Positions 42,493-50,870 of a stretch of 64,000 nucleotides of DNA are shown here, piece after piece. The translations under genes and the position numbers were made by a program. Location: contig JAXGYZ010000002.1 of the NCBI GenBank assembly GCA_040772005.1, positions 1 through 64,000 on the forward strand, in the 5' to 3' direction. The stretch comes from MWBF01 sp040772005 (GTDB lineage: Bacteria; Chloroflexota; Anaerolineae; CG2-30-64-16). Each line of letters begins with the position of its first letter. Position 1 is the first letter of the stretch. The notes beneath the pieces were generated by a model that saw only the letters and a list, made by a program, of their open reading frames with translations, ran no database searches and was not told the origin of the DNA.

Positions 42493-43290
42493 CTACCGGC
42501 CACACGTCTGCAGGAAATCGGTCAGTGCCTCGTTGACCGCGGCCGGCTGCTCCAGGGGGCTCAGGTGACCGGCGCGCGGGATGACGACCATCCGCGCAGC
42601 GGGTATGGCCGCGGCCATCGCTTCCATATCCGCGGGCGGGGTCAGCGCATCTTCCGCGCCGCCGAGGGCCAGCACGGGCACGTCGATCCCCGGCAGCAGG
42701 GAGCGGCTGTCGCTGCGGTCGCGCAGGCCGCCGAGCGCGCCGACAATCCCCTCAACAGACTGCCCGGCCATGATGCGCCGCGCTTCATCTGCAACGGGCG
42801 GGTCGGCCAGGCTGGCCGGCGCAAGCACGCGCGGGAGCATGTCCTCCACGAAAGCGGCCACACCCGCCTCCCGCACCCTGCGCATCGAGGCATCGCGGTT
42901 GGCGCGCGCAGCCTCGCTGTCAGGCTCCGCCCGCGTATCGAGCAGGGCCAGCCCGCGCACCCGCGCGCGATGCCGCCGCCAGAAGGCGAATGCGACATAG
43001 CCGCCCATGCTCAGCCCGCCGACGACTGCACGCGGCACGCCCAGGTGCTCCAGCAGCGCGGCCATGTCATCCGCATGTTGCTCCATCGTATAGGGACCAG
43101 ACGGAACCTCTGACTGGCCGTGCCCGCGCAGATCAGGCACGATTACGTGCGCCACTTCAGACAGCGCGGCGACCTGGCCGAGCCACATCCGCCCATCGAG
43201 CGGAAACCCGTGAATCAGCAGCAGGGCAAGCGGATTGCCGCGACCGTACTCCTCGTAAGCCAACCGTATACCGTTAATCTCACCCATCAT
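42493..43290 (-). CDS. Alpha/beta hydrolase
   Basis: A 265-aa alpha/beta-hydrolase-fold protein. LLLIHGFPLDGRMW provides the oxyanion region, VPDLRGHGQSE is typical, the nucleophile elbow is VGGLSMGGYVAF (Ser in GLSMGG), the acid lies in VLALGGAEDALTPP and the base His in IPRAGHLSPLEQP. The closest functional classes are the 3-oxoadipate enol-lactonase-like or generic esterase groups. Substrate is not inferable. ATG 43290 has GGAG 8 nt upstream. It is convergent with the Nudix gene. Confidence 0.88.
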   Translation of the reverse strand: MMGEINGIRLAYEEYGRGNPLALLLIHGFPLDGRMWLGQVAALSEVAHVIVPDLRGHGQSEVPSGPYTMEQHADDMAALLEHLGVPRAVVGGLSMGGYVAFAFWRRHRARVRGLALLDTRAEPDSEAARANRDASMRRVREAGVAAFVEDMLPRVLAPASLADPPVADEARRIMAGQSVEGIVGALGGLRDRSDSRSLLPGIDVPVLALGGAEDALTPPADMEAMAAAIPAARMVVIPRAGHLSPLEQPAAVNEALTDFLQTCGR

Positions 43291-43323
43291 TCTCAGCTCC
43301 AATCTCTCCCTCTGCGAGGCGGA

Positions 43324-43345
43324 GTCCGCATTCTCAAATGCGGAC
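43324..43345. repeat. Family A 22-bp hairpin repeat
   Basis: Identical in sequence to the copy at 3501-3522. The adjoining GCGGAAC-type flank is also shared with the 3.5 and 57.1 kb copies. From here to 43722 I see no gene: short frames there have no ribosome sites, and no terminator or RNA is evident. Confidence 0.8.
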
Positions 43346-43722
43346 GGCCCCCGTTCCGCAATGGGACCAAAGTCCCACCCGCGGATAGGCCGCGCGGCGG
43401 ATGTGCGCGCCCTCATGCCCGGCTATACTGCCTGCAATGAGCCTATTGTAGTGGGCGAACGGCGACGCGACAAACCGCCTCCGCCGGGTGAAAAAACTGT
43501 CACGCGATCCGACCGCGCCATTCATCGCAGTTTCATAGGTCGGCGCGACTATTCGGACGCTTGATCGTATTATTGATTAATCGAGACTTTTTCGCACGCC
43601 CTTGTAATGCTCGCCGTCATAAACAGGTTGTACCTTCTTGGCCGAAAGGTTGCGTTCCAGGAACCTTTATCAGCGAACCATCGTCATTGTAACCGTGTGA
43701 CATCATCGACAGGAGTGAAATC

Positions 43723-43866
43723 ATGGACATCCCACTGCTCATCGCCATCCTTGCAATTCTGGCCTGGACGCTGCTGCCCCAGCTCGACCGGTATGCCGAA
43801 GTCGAGCGGAGCCTGGACGCCAAACCTTCTCCCCTGCAGAGGCTGGCCCGCTGGGTCAACAACTGA
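43723..43866 (+). CDS. 47-aa single-pass membrane miniprotein
   Basis: A very small gene, easily missed. MDIPLLIAILAILAWTLLPQ forms one membrane helix, and an amphipathic, basic tail follows (LDRYAEVERS to RLARWVNN). ATG 43723 has AGGAG 7 nt upstream, and a strong terminator starts 42 nt after the stop, so it looks like an independent transcription unit. Function unknown; the size and layout recall small membrane regulators of larger complexes. It has no obvious link to the korA operon downstream. Confidence 0.7.
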   Translation: MDIPLLIAILAILAWTLLPQLDRYAEVERSLDAKPSPLQRLARWVNN

Positions 43867-43907
43867 GGGCGTTGCCGAAACGCCGTATCTGATACAGTCA
43901 TTTACAT

Positions 43908-43937
43908 GGGGGGCGCTGCGCGGCGCCCCCCTTTTTT
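43908..43937 (+). terminator. Strong Rho-independent terminator
   Basis: GGGGGGCGC pairs with GCGCCCCCC (43923-43931) and is followed by TTTTTT. It closes the 47-aa gene unit and insulates korA. Confidence 0.92.
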
Positions 43938-44002
43938 GTTGCCCCGGACCTGCGCAACGTCATGGTCGACCGCAGTATGCAGGGGTATTGTGGAGTGAAG
44001 TC

Positions 44003-44017
44003 AGAAACCCGGTTTCT
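44003..44017. promoter_or_regulatory. 15-bp palindrome upstream of korA
   Basis: AGAAACCCGGTTTCT is a perfect palindrome around its central base, 30-44 nt before the korA start. It may be an operator, or a half copy of the family D repeat found at 38819. Confidence 0.5.
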
Positions 44018-44046
44018 CAATTTCAACTCAACGGAGAGTGTGTTTC

Positions 44047-45198
44047 ATGCGTGAGTTCATCGACGGCGCGACCGCCATCGCCCGCGGCGCGCTGGATGCG
44101 GGCTGTGACTTCTTCGCCGGCTACCCCATCTCCCCGGCCACCCCCTTGCTGCTCCACATGCTACGCGAGCTGCCCAAGTGTGGCGGTATTGCGATCCAGG
44201 CCGAAGATGAGATTGGCGCCCTCAGCATGTGCATCGGCGCGGCCATGACCGGCAGGCGCGTGCTGACGGCCACCTCCGGGCCGGGCATCAGCCTCTACAG
44301 CGAGAACATTGGCCTCGCCATCATGGGCGAAGCGCCGCTCGTCATCGTGGATGCGCAGCGCATGGGACCTGCGACCGGCGGCGCGACCACGCCGGGCCAG
44401 GGGGATGTCCAGTTCGTCCGCTGGGGCACATCCGGCGGCTTCCCCATCATCGCGCTGGCTCCCTCCAATGTTGCGGAGTGCTACAGCCTGACCCGCCGCG
44501 CGTTCGACCTGGCCGAACGCTTCCGCTGCCCCGTCTTCCTGCTGACCGACAAGGAGATCTTCCAGTCCATGCACACGGTCGAGGTGGACGCGTACGAGCA
44601 GCCGCCCGTGCGCAGCCGCAGGCTGGCTCCCGCGGATGAACCTTTCGTGCCCTATCGTTTCGAGCCGCTGGCGGCCACGCCGCCCTTCAGCCCCATCGGC
44701 GGCGAGCACATCACCCGCTTCACCGGCTCCAGCCACGACGAGCAGGGCTTCCTGACGAAGGACCCGGCCAGAGTCGGGCGTCTGAACGAGCATCTGCGGC
44801 GCAAGATCGAAGACCACCGGGACGAAATCGAACTTGTGCACACCGACCTGGCACCAGAAGCCGCAACCTTGTGCATCGCCTACGGCATCACGGCCCGCGG
44901 CCAGGCGGCGGCAGTCCGGGAGGCGCGCGCGGCAGGCCGGGCGGTCTCCGCGCTGACGCCCCAGACGCTCTGGCCCGTGCCTGAAGCAGCCATCCTGGCC
45001 GCAGTCACGGAGATGCAGGCAACGCTCCGCCGGATTGTCGTCGCAGAGTTGAACCTGGGCGAGTATCACCGGGAGATCGAGCGCATCGTGTACCGGTGGG
45101 CCGCACAAGGCCGCCACATTGCGCCGGAGATCGTGGGCATCAACCGGGTGGACGGCGAACTCATCACGCCGGGCCAATTCCTGGAGGCCATATGCTAG
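44047..45198 (+). CDS. 2-oxoacid:ferredoxin oxidoreductase alpha subunit
   Basis: A 383-aa alpha subunit (KorA/PorA type) of a 2-oxoacid:ferredoxin oxidoreductase, which oxidatively decarboxylates 2-oxoacids to acyl-CoA with reduction of ferredoxin. Evident stretches are FIDGATAIARGALDAGCDFF, AGYPISPATPLLLHMLRELP, QAEDEIGALSMCIGAAMTGR, TATSGPGISLYSENIGLAIM and DAQRMGPATGGATTPGQGDV, then a C-terminal domain II/III (VVAELNLGEYHREIERIVYR). ATG 44047 is preferred; GTG 44038 lies closer to GGAG. The stop overlaps the beta-subunit start by 7 nt. Substrate (2-oxoglutarate or other) cannot be assigned. Confidence 0.9.
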   Translation: MREFIDGATAIARGALDAGCDFFAGYPISPATPLLLHMLRELPKCGGIAIQAEDEIGALSMCIGAAMTGRRVLTATSGPGISLYSENIGLAIMGEAPLVIVDAQRMGPATGGATTPGQGDVQFVRWGTSGGFPIIALAPSNVAECYSLTRRAFDLAERFRCPVFLLTDKEIFQSMHTVEVDAYEQPPVRSRRLAPADEPFVPYRFEPLAATPPFSPIGGEHITRFTGSSHDEQGFLTKDPARVGRLNEHLRRKIEDHRDEIELVHTDLAPEAATLCIAYGITARGQAAAVREARAAGRAVSALTPQTLWPVPEAAILAAVTEMQATLRRIVVAELNLGEYHREIERIVYRWAAQGRHIAPEIVGINRVDGELITPGQFLEAIC

Positions 45199-46505
45199 AG
45201 ACTTATCGCAACGCGCGTGCGTATCCCTTCTGTCCCGGCTGCGGCCACAGCCTGATCCTCAACCACCTGAACACGGCCCTGGTCAAGCTCGGCCTGCCCC
45301 CGCAGCGGGTCGTCATCGTGACCGATATCGGCTGCCAGGGGTTGGGCGACCAATACTTCGTCACCCATGCGTTTCACGGCCTGCACGGGCGCAGCGTGGC
45401 CTATGCGACCGGCATCAAGCTGGCCGACCCAGACCTGAAGGTCATCGTGCTCATCGGTGACGGCGGCGTCGGCATCGGCGCGACCCACTGGCTCAACGCC
45501 GCGCGACGCAACATCGGCCTGACCGTGCTGGTGATGAACAACTTCAACTTCGGCATGACGGGCGGCGAGCACAGCGTGACCACGCCCACGGGCGGCATCA
45601 CGGCCACGACACGCGGGGGCAACCTGGAGCGGCCGCTCGACCTCTGCGCGACGGCTGCGGCCAACGGCGCGGGGTTCGCCTGGCGCGGGACGGCATTCGA
45701 CCGGGAGCTGCCCGATGTCATCGTCGACGCGGTGCAGAGCGAGTGCTTCGCGCTGCTGGATATCTGGGAGTTGTGTACGGCCTACTATGTGCCCAACAAC
45801 ACCTGGTCGCGCAAGGCGCTGCTCGACACGCGCGAGGCGCTGGGCATACCCGCGGGCCTGGTACACCGGGAAGAACGACCGGAGTATGCCCGCGCGCTCA
45901 GCGCGGCTGGCGCAGGCCAGCGCGGCAAGCCCGCCTTGCGCCCCACAGCCCTGCCGCCGCAGTTCACGTCACCGCTCGACCGCGAGTTCAGGCTCGTCGT
46001 CGCCGGCTCCGCGGGCGGCAAGGTGCGCTCCTCTGCGCGCACCATCGGGGAGGCCGCGATCCTCTCCGGCCTGTGGGCCGCGCAGCAGGACGACTACCCC
46101 GTGACCGTGCAGACCGGCCACAGCATCAGCGAGCTCATCTTCAGCCCGCGCGAGATCCTGTTCACCGGTGTCACCCGGCCCGATGCGCTGGTGCTCGTGA
46201 CGGAGGATGGCTGCAAGGCTGCCGCGCGCTATCTGCGCGACCTGACAGCGGAGAGCTGGCTGTTCACGACGCCGGAGTTTGCCGGGCTGGACACGCCCGC
46301 GCAGAAGGTCGTGATCGACTATGAGGCATCAGGCGTCAAGGGAAGCAAGAAGAATCTGGGCCTGCTGGTGAGCGCTGCGGCCCTGCGCAGGCTCAAGCTC
46401 TTTCCCATCGAGGCGCTCGAAACCGCCATCCGCCGCAGCCAGCGAGGAGATGTTGCCGTAGAAAATCTCGCGGCAGTGGCCGCGAGTGCACCGGCCCTCG
46501 CGTGA
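45192..46505 (+). CDS. 2-oxoacid:ferredoxin oxidoreductase beta subunit fused to gamma domain
   Basis: A 437-aa protein. Residues 1-270 form the thiamine-pyrophosphate-binding beta subunit (YPFCPGCGHSLILNHLNTAL, VTDIGCQGLGDQYFVTHAFH, VIVLIGDGGVGIGATHWLNA, VMNNFNFGMTGGEHSVTTP). After a linker, residues about 260-437 resemble the gamma subunit (LVVAGSAGGKVRSSARTIGE, VTVQTGHSISELIFSPREIL), normally a separate gene. There is no 4Fe-4S ferredoxin domain here, so a separate delta protein is likely elsewhere. ATG 45192 overlaps korA, so the two chains should be made in step. Confidence 0.88.
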   Translation: MLETYRNARAYPFCPGCGHSLILNHLNTALVKLGLPPQRVVIVTDIGCQGLGDQYFVTHAFHGLHGRSVAYATGIKLADPDLKVIVLIGDGGVGIGATHWLNAARRNIGLTVLVMNNFNFGMTGGEHSVTTPTGGITATTRGGNLERPLDLCATAAANGAGFAWRGTAFDRELPDVIVDAVQSECFALLDIWELCTAYYVPNNTWSRKALLDTREALGIPAGLVHREERPEYARALSAAGAGQRGKPALRPTALPPQFTSPLDREFRLVVAGSAGGKVRSSARTIGEAAILSGLWAAQQDDYPVTVQTGHSISELIFSPREILFTGVTRPDALVLVTEDGCKAAARYLRDLTAESWLFTTPEFAGLDTPAQKVVIDYEASGVKGSKKNLGLLVSAAALRRLKLFPIEALETAIRRSQRGDVAVENLAAVAASAPALA

Positions 46506-46508
46506 GAC

Positions 46509-46560
46509 AGACCTTCGAGGTACGCAAGCAGCCCATCGGCGGCGGCGACCTCGAAGGTCT
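46509..46560. repeat. Family J inverted repeat (AGACCTTCGAGGT)
   Basis: AGACCTTCGAGGT (46509-46521) is the exact reverse complement of ACCTCGAAGGTCT (46548-46560). It begins 3 nt after the 2-oxoacid oxidoreductase stop. A related GACCTTCAAGGTC is at 55119. The gap continues to 46648 with nothing else visible. Confidence 0.75.
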
Positions 46561-46648
46561 ATAAGCCTGCTCGTAGCATAGCCCCTTATGAGCGTATTCA
46601 CGGGCACAAGGCGCTGCGCTACCCCTTTCGGATACCCTATAGACACTC

Positions 46649-46879
46649 CTACGACGTGATCGCCAGACAGGTGAGGGTGTCAGTAACGCCCGGCTGGCAG
46701 CGAATGGTTTCGGACACCAACGTGCCGAGAGCCTCGAGCGTCGGCGCCTCGACTTCCACGATGACATCATACGGGCCAAACGTGAAATCAGCGCGGAGCA
46801 CGCCCTGCGCATCCTGAAGCGACCTTATCACACTATACTCTTCTCCGGTGCGGACGTGGGTCAGGACATAGGCTCGCAT
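46649..46879 (-). CDS. Stand-alone Lrp/AsnC ligand-binding (RAM) domain protein
   Basis: A 76-aa protein equal to the regulatory alpha-beta sandwich of Lrp/AsnC regulators, without the DNA-binding half. AYVLTHVRTGEEYSVIRSLQ, VLRADFTFGPYDVIVEVEAP and TLEALGTLVSETIRCQPGVT show the beta-alpha-beta-beta-alpha-beta pattern. Such small proteins bind amino acids and oligomerise. ATG 46879 follows GGGAGGG by about 5 nt. The IS110 element ends roughly 10-20 bp upstream, so the native promoter may have been displaced. It converges on the 2-oxoacid oxidoreductase operon. Confidence 0.85.
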   Translation of the reverse strand: MRAYVLTHVRTGEEYSVIRSLQDAQGVLRADFTFGPYDVIVEVEAPTLEALGTLVSETIRCQPGVTDTLTCLAITS

Positions 46880-46904
46880 GGTTCCCTCCCTTGAAAATGT
46901 CCCG

Positions 46905-48146
46905 TTACCCGGCCGGGGCAGCGCACGGCGCCAGTTCGACCCGATAGCCGAGCTTCTCGAGACGGCGCACGGCTCGGCGTTTCACCGCCTCACGGTCCCG
47001 CTCATCGAAGTAGTTGCCACCCAGGTCTTCATAGGCCGTCTGCCGAGTAATCAGGTGATAACCTGTGACCAGTAAACTGTGCCCGACGGCGACCGCTGCC
47101 CGTTGTGTGCCTCGCCGGGCTGCCAGGCGGCGATAGAGCGCCTGGAAGTACTTGTGCTTGGTGTGGGCTGCGCCGTGGGCCGCTTCAATCAGTGCCCGCC
47201 GCAGCCACGGACTGCCTTTGCGCGTGCGGCCACTCTTGCGTTTGCCTGCACTCTCGTGGTTGCCCGGACACATACCGGCCCAGGAAGCCAGGTGGTCGGC
47301 ATCTTCGAAAGGCGCCAGATCCGCACCAATCTCGGCGACGATGATCTCGGCAATGCGCTGGTTAATGCCCGGCAAGGCATCCCACGTCGCTAAGGCCGCC
47401 GCAAAAGGGCGCATCTGCTCCGCAATCTGCTGGTCCAGTTGCGCCATCGCCTCGTCGAGAAAGTCGATGTGACTCAGATGCTGCGCCAACATAAAGCGAT
47501 GATGTGGCCGCACGCGCCCGCTCAACGCCTTCACGAGCAAGTCCTGCTTGTCGCGCAACCGCCCTTTGGCTAAGGCGGCCAACGTGGCGGCGTCCGTTTG
47601 GCCCTCGACTAACTCGGCCAGGATGGCGCGGCCACTCACCCCCATCACATCGCTGGCGACACTCGCCAACTTGATGTTGGCGTCTTCCAGTACCTTCTGC
47701 ACCCGATTGACTTCGCTCTTGCGTTCATCCCCCAACTTCGTGCGATAGCGGGTCAGATCCCGCAGTTCTCGCAAAACCTCCGAGGGGATGAAGCTGCCTT
47801 TGAGCAAGCCATGCCGCAAGAGGTCGGCGATCCATTCGGCGTCCTGCACGTCCGTCTTACGCCCCGCCAACGCTTTGATGCGTTCGGCGTTGACCACCAG
47901 GATGGCGAACCGGTCATCCAGCAGGTTGTATACGGGCTTCCAGTACACCCCCGTGCTCTCCATCGCCACATGGCTGACACCCAGACCGGCCAACCAATCC
48001 GCTAAAGCCTCCAGATGCACCGTCATCGTCGCAAAGGTGCGGGTTTCCTTGAGCGGCTGACCGTCTGGCCCCGGCACGATCACACAGGCCACTACGGTCT
48101 GCTTGTGGACGTCGATCCCGCAACAACGCTCGTAGACCACTTGCAT
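46905..48146 (-). CDS. IS110-family transposase (DEDD recombinase)
   Basis: A 413-aa RuvC-like DEDD transposase with a C-terminal Tnp20 domain. Catalytic acidic residues lie in CCGIDVHKQTVVA (Asp11), AMESTGVYWKPV (Glu) and KTDVQDAEWIADLL (two Asp). The C-terminal domain has the helix-hairpin-helix-like WDALPGINQRIAEIIVAEIG and FASWAGMCPGN-type stretch (here HLASWAGMCPGNHESAGKRK), with the conserved Ser region GSPWLRRALIEAA. The gene looks intact. ATG 48146 follows GGAGGTG. In IS621 and related elements this enzyme recombines circular DNA into a target using a structured bridge RNA. Confidence 0.93.
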   Translation of the reverse strand: MQVVYERCCGIDVHKQTVVACVIVPGPDGQPLKETRTFATMTVHLEALADWLAGLGVSHVAMESTGVYWKPVYNLLDDRFAILVVNAERIKALAGRKTDVQDAEWIADLLRHGLLKGSFIPSEVLRELRDLTRYRTKLGDERKSEVNRVQKVLEDANIKLASVASDVMGVSGRAILAELVEGQTDAATLAALAKGRLRDKQDLLVKALSGRVRPHHRFMLAQHLSHIDFLDEAMAQLDQQIAEQMRPFAAALATWDALPGINQRIAEIIVAEIGADLAPFEDADHLASWAGMCPGNHESAGKRKSGRTRKGSPWLRRALIEAAHGAAHTKHKYFQALYRRLAARRGTQRAAVAVGHSLLVTGYHLITRQTAYEDLGGNYFDERDREAVKRRAVRRLEKLGYRVELAPCAAPAG

Positions 48147-48149
48147 GAC

Positions 48150-48480
48150 TCACCTCCGCTGCTTGCGCTCGCCCCAGCGGAGTGCCTGATGAACGAAGAT
48201 TCTCCCTTGCGTGCTCTCCCCTGGCGGGGGGCAACAGTCAACGGTGCCTGCAGGCACTCATGTCAAACTCCTGACGGGCTCGTGGCACCAAACCAACCAT
48301 CCGACTTCTCACCGGGGCGGCACTCTATTCTACCCATTTTCATCCGCAACGGTGAGCCGTGGCTCATAGACAACTCCTTCGAAAGAGCGAAATGGCTTTG
48401 CGAACATCGACAATACGGTCTTGCGCGACAACGAATGGACCGGGAACGCACGACGACGACTTTGCGGTAATCATACCACG
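48150..48480 (-). ncRNA. Candidate IS110 bridge RNA region
   Basis: The non-coding flank 5' of the transposase carries several hairpins: GTGCCTGCAGGCAC (48244-48257), TGAGCC/GGCTCA (48353-48366), and CTCCCC/GGGGGG inside TTGC/GCAA (about 48208-48233). A TATGAT -10-like hexamer (complement of 48470-48475) lies at its outer end, directed toward the transposase. Location and size fit the bridge RNA known from IS621. Loops and guide segments were not assigned. Confidence 0.45.
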
Positions 48481-48534
48481 GTTTTCTGAGGTTTGTACCC
48501 GGCAATATGGAAATCTGCGCGGGTGAATCCATTC

Positions 48535-49725
48535 CTACAGCGGGCCGGCGGGCACGCGGCCGGCCTTGATGGCCTGGACCTGCTCGGAGGTGAAGGGGGG
48601 GTCGAACAGCGTGGCGTCGAGGTGATAAGCGCGGAACAGGTCCGCGATGAAGTGCATCCGGTCGGGCAGCCGACCCCAGTCCAGCGCGCCCGTGCCCGCA
48701 GTACTGTCGGGCGTCGGGTCGACCTGTTTCAGCAAGGCAGCCAGCTCTGCCAGCACGATCTGTTGCAGCGGCAGAGGGAACTGTGCCTGTAAGTCCTGAC
48801 CCAGGCGCAGCAGCCGGCCTCCTGCCAGCCGCAGGGTCATCAGGTGTTCGGTGATGACCAGGTGGCCGAGCCGCTGGAGTTCCTCCGCCAGCCGGTCGCG
48901 TGCCTGCAGCAGAGACCGGGCGCGGCCTGCCAGCCGCAGCACGAACAGGCGGAGCCGCGCGGCCGGGTTGGGAAACAGCTCGTCCAGCAGCCGCCGGCGC
49001 AGTGCAGCCGGGTCGTAGACGGGCGCATTCATCGCCGCCACAATTTCCGGCTGCAGCCGCGTCTGCTCGTGGAAGCCGATTTCCAGGTTGGCGAGCAGCA
49101 ACAGCTCCGCCCGGACCTTGGCATCCGGCTCGGCCAGGCCGCGGTGATAGTGCGTGAACGACCGCTTCAGCCAGTCCTGGCCGTCGGGCGGCTCGCCGGG
49201 CCGCAGCTCGCTACAGAAGGCGGCCAGCGCATCCGCATCCGGCATACCCGCCTCGAACAGCGCCAGAAAGCGCGCAAAATCGTAGCCGATCTCCGCGAAC
49301 ACCTTGACGTTGCCCGCCGCGACGGCCTCGCTGGTGCGCTGGAACGCGGCCGCAGGGTTGAGCGCTTGCCACAGCGCGGACAACGCACCGCCCAGGCTGC
49401 GCGTCCCTCCCCCGGTGACAGGCGCACCCGTGGCGGCCAATTCCTGCGTGGCCTCAATCGCAGCCGCTGCTGCGGGAGCCGACCCGCGCAACAGGTCCTG
49501 CAGGCTGCGCTGCAAGTCCTCCTTGCGGATGCTCTGCCCGGCCTGCTTCGATGCCCACGCCGCCACCGTACACCAGTTGGCGCCCGGCCCGGTCAGCTCC
49601 GCCAGCGCACAGGCCAGCTCGTGGTAGCACTGCGTGATGCGCAGATTGCGCACGACCGGGTCGGCCAGCGCCGCGATGGCCCTGACCTCGTCGGGCGTGG
49701 GGGGAGGGACGCGCAGAAGGGTCAT
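48535..49725 (-). CDS. Conserved-looking hypothetical protein
   Basis: A 396-aa predominantly helical, cytoplasmic protein I do not recognise. Notable stretches are the N-terminal DPVVRNLRITQCYHELACAL, the segment GANWCTVAAWASKQAGQSIR, and a C-terminal helical block (LRLFVLRLAGRARSLLQARD, then PLPLQQIVLAELAALLKQVD). Codon use is typical of the neighbours, and the frame is long and intact, so the gene is real. A His/Glu-rich middle (HYHRGLAEPD, LANLEIGFHEQTRLQPEIV) might bind metal, which is speculation. The ribosome site is weak. The IS110 element sits close to its 3' end without breaking it. Confidence 0.7.
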   Translation of the reverse strand: MTLLRVPPPTPDEVRAIAALADPVVRNLRITQCYHELACALAELTGPGANWCTVAAWASKQAGQSIRKEDLQRSLQDLLRGSAPAAAAAIEATQELAATGAPVTGGGTRSLGGALSALWQALNPAAAFQRTSEAVAAGNVKVFAEIGYDFARFLALFEAGMPDADALAAFCSELRPGEPPDGQDWLKRSFTHYHRGLAEPDAKVRAELLLLANLEIGFHEQTRLQPEIVAAMNAPVYDPAALRRRLLDELFPNPAARLRLFVLRLAGRARSLLQARDRLAEELQRLGHLVITEHLMTLRLAGGRLLRLGQDLQAQFPLPLQQIVLAELAALLKQVDPTPDSTAGTGALDWGRLPDRMHFIADLFRAYHLDATLFDPPFTSEQVQAIKAGRVPAGPL

Positions 49726-49825
49726 GTTCCGGCTCTACCTACGGGCAACTTGGACTCGTCGGAAATAGCGCTCTTCACAGGGCAAAATCATCCTTCCGCA
49801 TGGTCCGTGTATTCCGCGGTTGCAC

Positions 49826-50800
49826 TTAACCCGCCAGCGCCTGTGCACGCTCGGCCAGGTACAGCTCGATCTCCGCGACCTCGGCGGTCGTGAGCGTCCA
49901 GTCGCCCGCGGGCACGATCTCCTCGATCTGCCGGGGTGCACGCGCGCCGACGATGGCAGAGGTGACCTCCGGGCGGCGCAGGACCCACGCAACGGCAAGC
50001 TGGCCGAGCGTGCGGCCGTTGCGCTCCGCGATGGGCCGCAGCTTCTCGATAAGCGCGAGGTTGGCGCTCAGTTCCGGCTCTTTGAAGCGGCCCGCGCGCT
50101 TGCGCCAGTCGTCATCGGGCAGCGCGGCGATCCTCTCTGCGGTGTACTTGCCGGTCAGCAGGCCCGACGCCATCGGGCTGTATGCGACCACGCCGATGTC
50201 GTTGGCCGCACAGTAGGCGAGCAGCTCCTGTTCCACCTTCCGTTCCAGCATGTGATACGGCGGCTGAAGCGACGCGACCGGGTGGATGGCCTGCGCGCGC
50301 TTGATCTGCGCCACGCTGAAGTTGGACACGCCTGCGTAGCGAATCTTGCCCTCTTCGACGAGCTTGGCAATCTCGGTCCAGCCTTCCTCGATGTCCGGGT
50401 CGGGGTTCGGCCAGTGGACCTGGTACAGGTCGATGACTTCCACGCCGAGCCGCTTGAGGCTATTCTCCGCCTCCTGGCGCACGCTCCAGGCCTTGAGCCG
50501 GTTGATGACCGAGCGCGTGCTGGGGTCGTCCCAGGCCAGGCCGCACTTCGTCGCGACGATGACGCTATCGCGGCGGCCCTTGATGGCCTTGCCGACCATC
50601 TCCTCCGAGTGACCGAGGCCGTACGCGGCCGCGGTGTCGATCCAGTTGATGCCCAGGTCGAGCCCGCGCTGGATCGCCGCGATCGAGGCATCGTCGTCCT
50701 GCGGCCCCCAGCCGAACGCCCACGGTCCGCCGACCGCCCACGCGCCGAACCCGACCGTGGTCAGGTGCAAGTCTGTGTAACCCAACTTCCGTGTCTGCAT
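49826..50800 (-). CDS. Aldo/keto reductase
   Basis: A 324-aa TIM-barrel NADPH-dependent oxidoreductase. The catalytic tetrad is readable: Asp and Tyr in INWIDTAAAYGLGHSEEMVG, Lys in VIVATKCGLAW, and His in LYQVHWPNPDPD. GKIRYAGVSNFS and AYSPMASGLLTGKY are family signatures, and the cofactor end AIVGARAPRQIEE is typical of the AKR11/general stress 69-like group. ATG 50800 has GGAG 5 nt upstream. Substrate unknown. The gap 49726-49825 holds nothing visible. Confidence 0.92.
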   Translation of the reverse strand: MQTRKLGYTDLHLTTVGFGAWAVGGPWAFGWGPQDDDASIAAIQRGLDLGINWIDTAAAYGLGHSEEMVGKAIKGRRDSVIVATKCGLAWDDPSTRSVINRLKAWSVRQEAENSLKRLGVEVIDLYQVHWPNPDPDIEEGWTEIAKLVEEGKIRYAGVSNFSVAQIKRAQAIHPVASLQPPYHMLERKVEQELLAYCAANDIGVVAYSPMASGLLTGKYTAERIAALPDDDWRKRAGRFKEPELSANLALIEKLRPIAERNGRTLGQLAVAWVLRRPEVTSAIVGARAPRQIEEIVPAGDWTLTTAEVAEIELYLAERAQALAG

Positions 50801-50870
50801 GATGTCTCCAATCCCTTCCCATAGATTTTTGCAACGCAACTGATACAGGCGAACCTGCGGTTTGCCTGTA

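Larger units (their letters stand above)
46890..48490 (-). mobile_element. IS110-family insertion sequence (ends approximate)
   Basis: Comprises the DEDD transposase gene, a very short 3' flank (about 15-25 bp) and a long 5' non-coding flank (about 340 bp). This asymmetry fits the IS110 subgroup, which has no terminal inverted repeats and whose left end carries the bridge RNA. I cannot fix the exact boundaries from one copy. The upstream border lies between 48430 and 48530, the other between 46880 and 46904. Base composition is lower in GC than the flanks. Confidence 0.75.
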
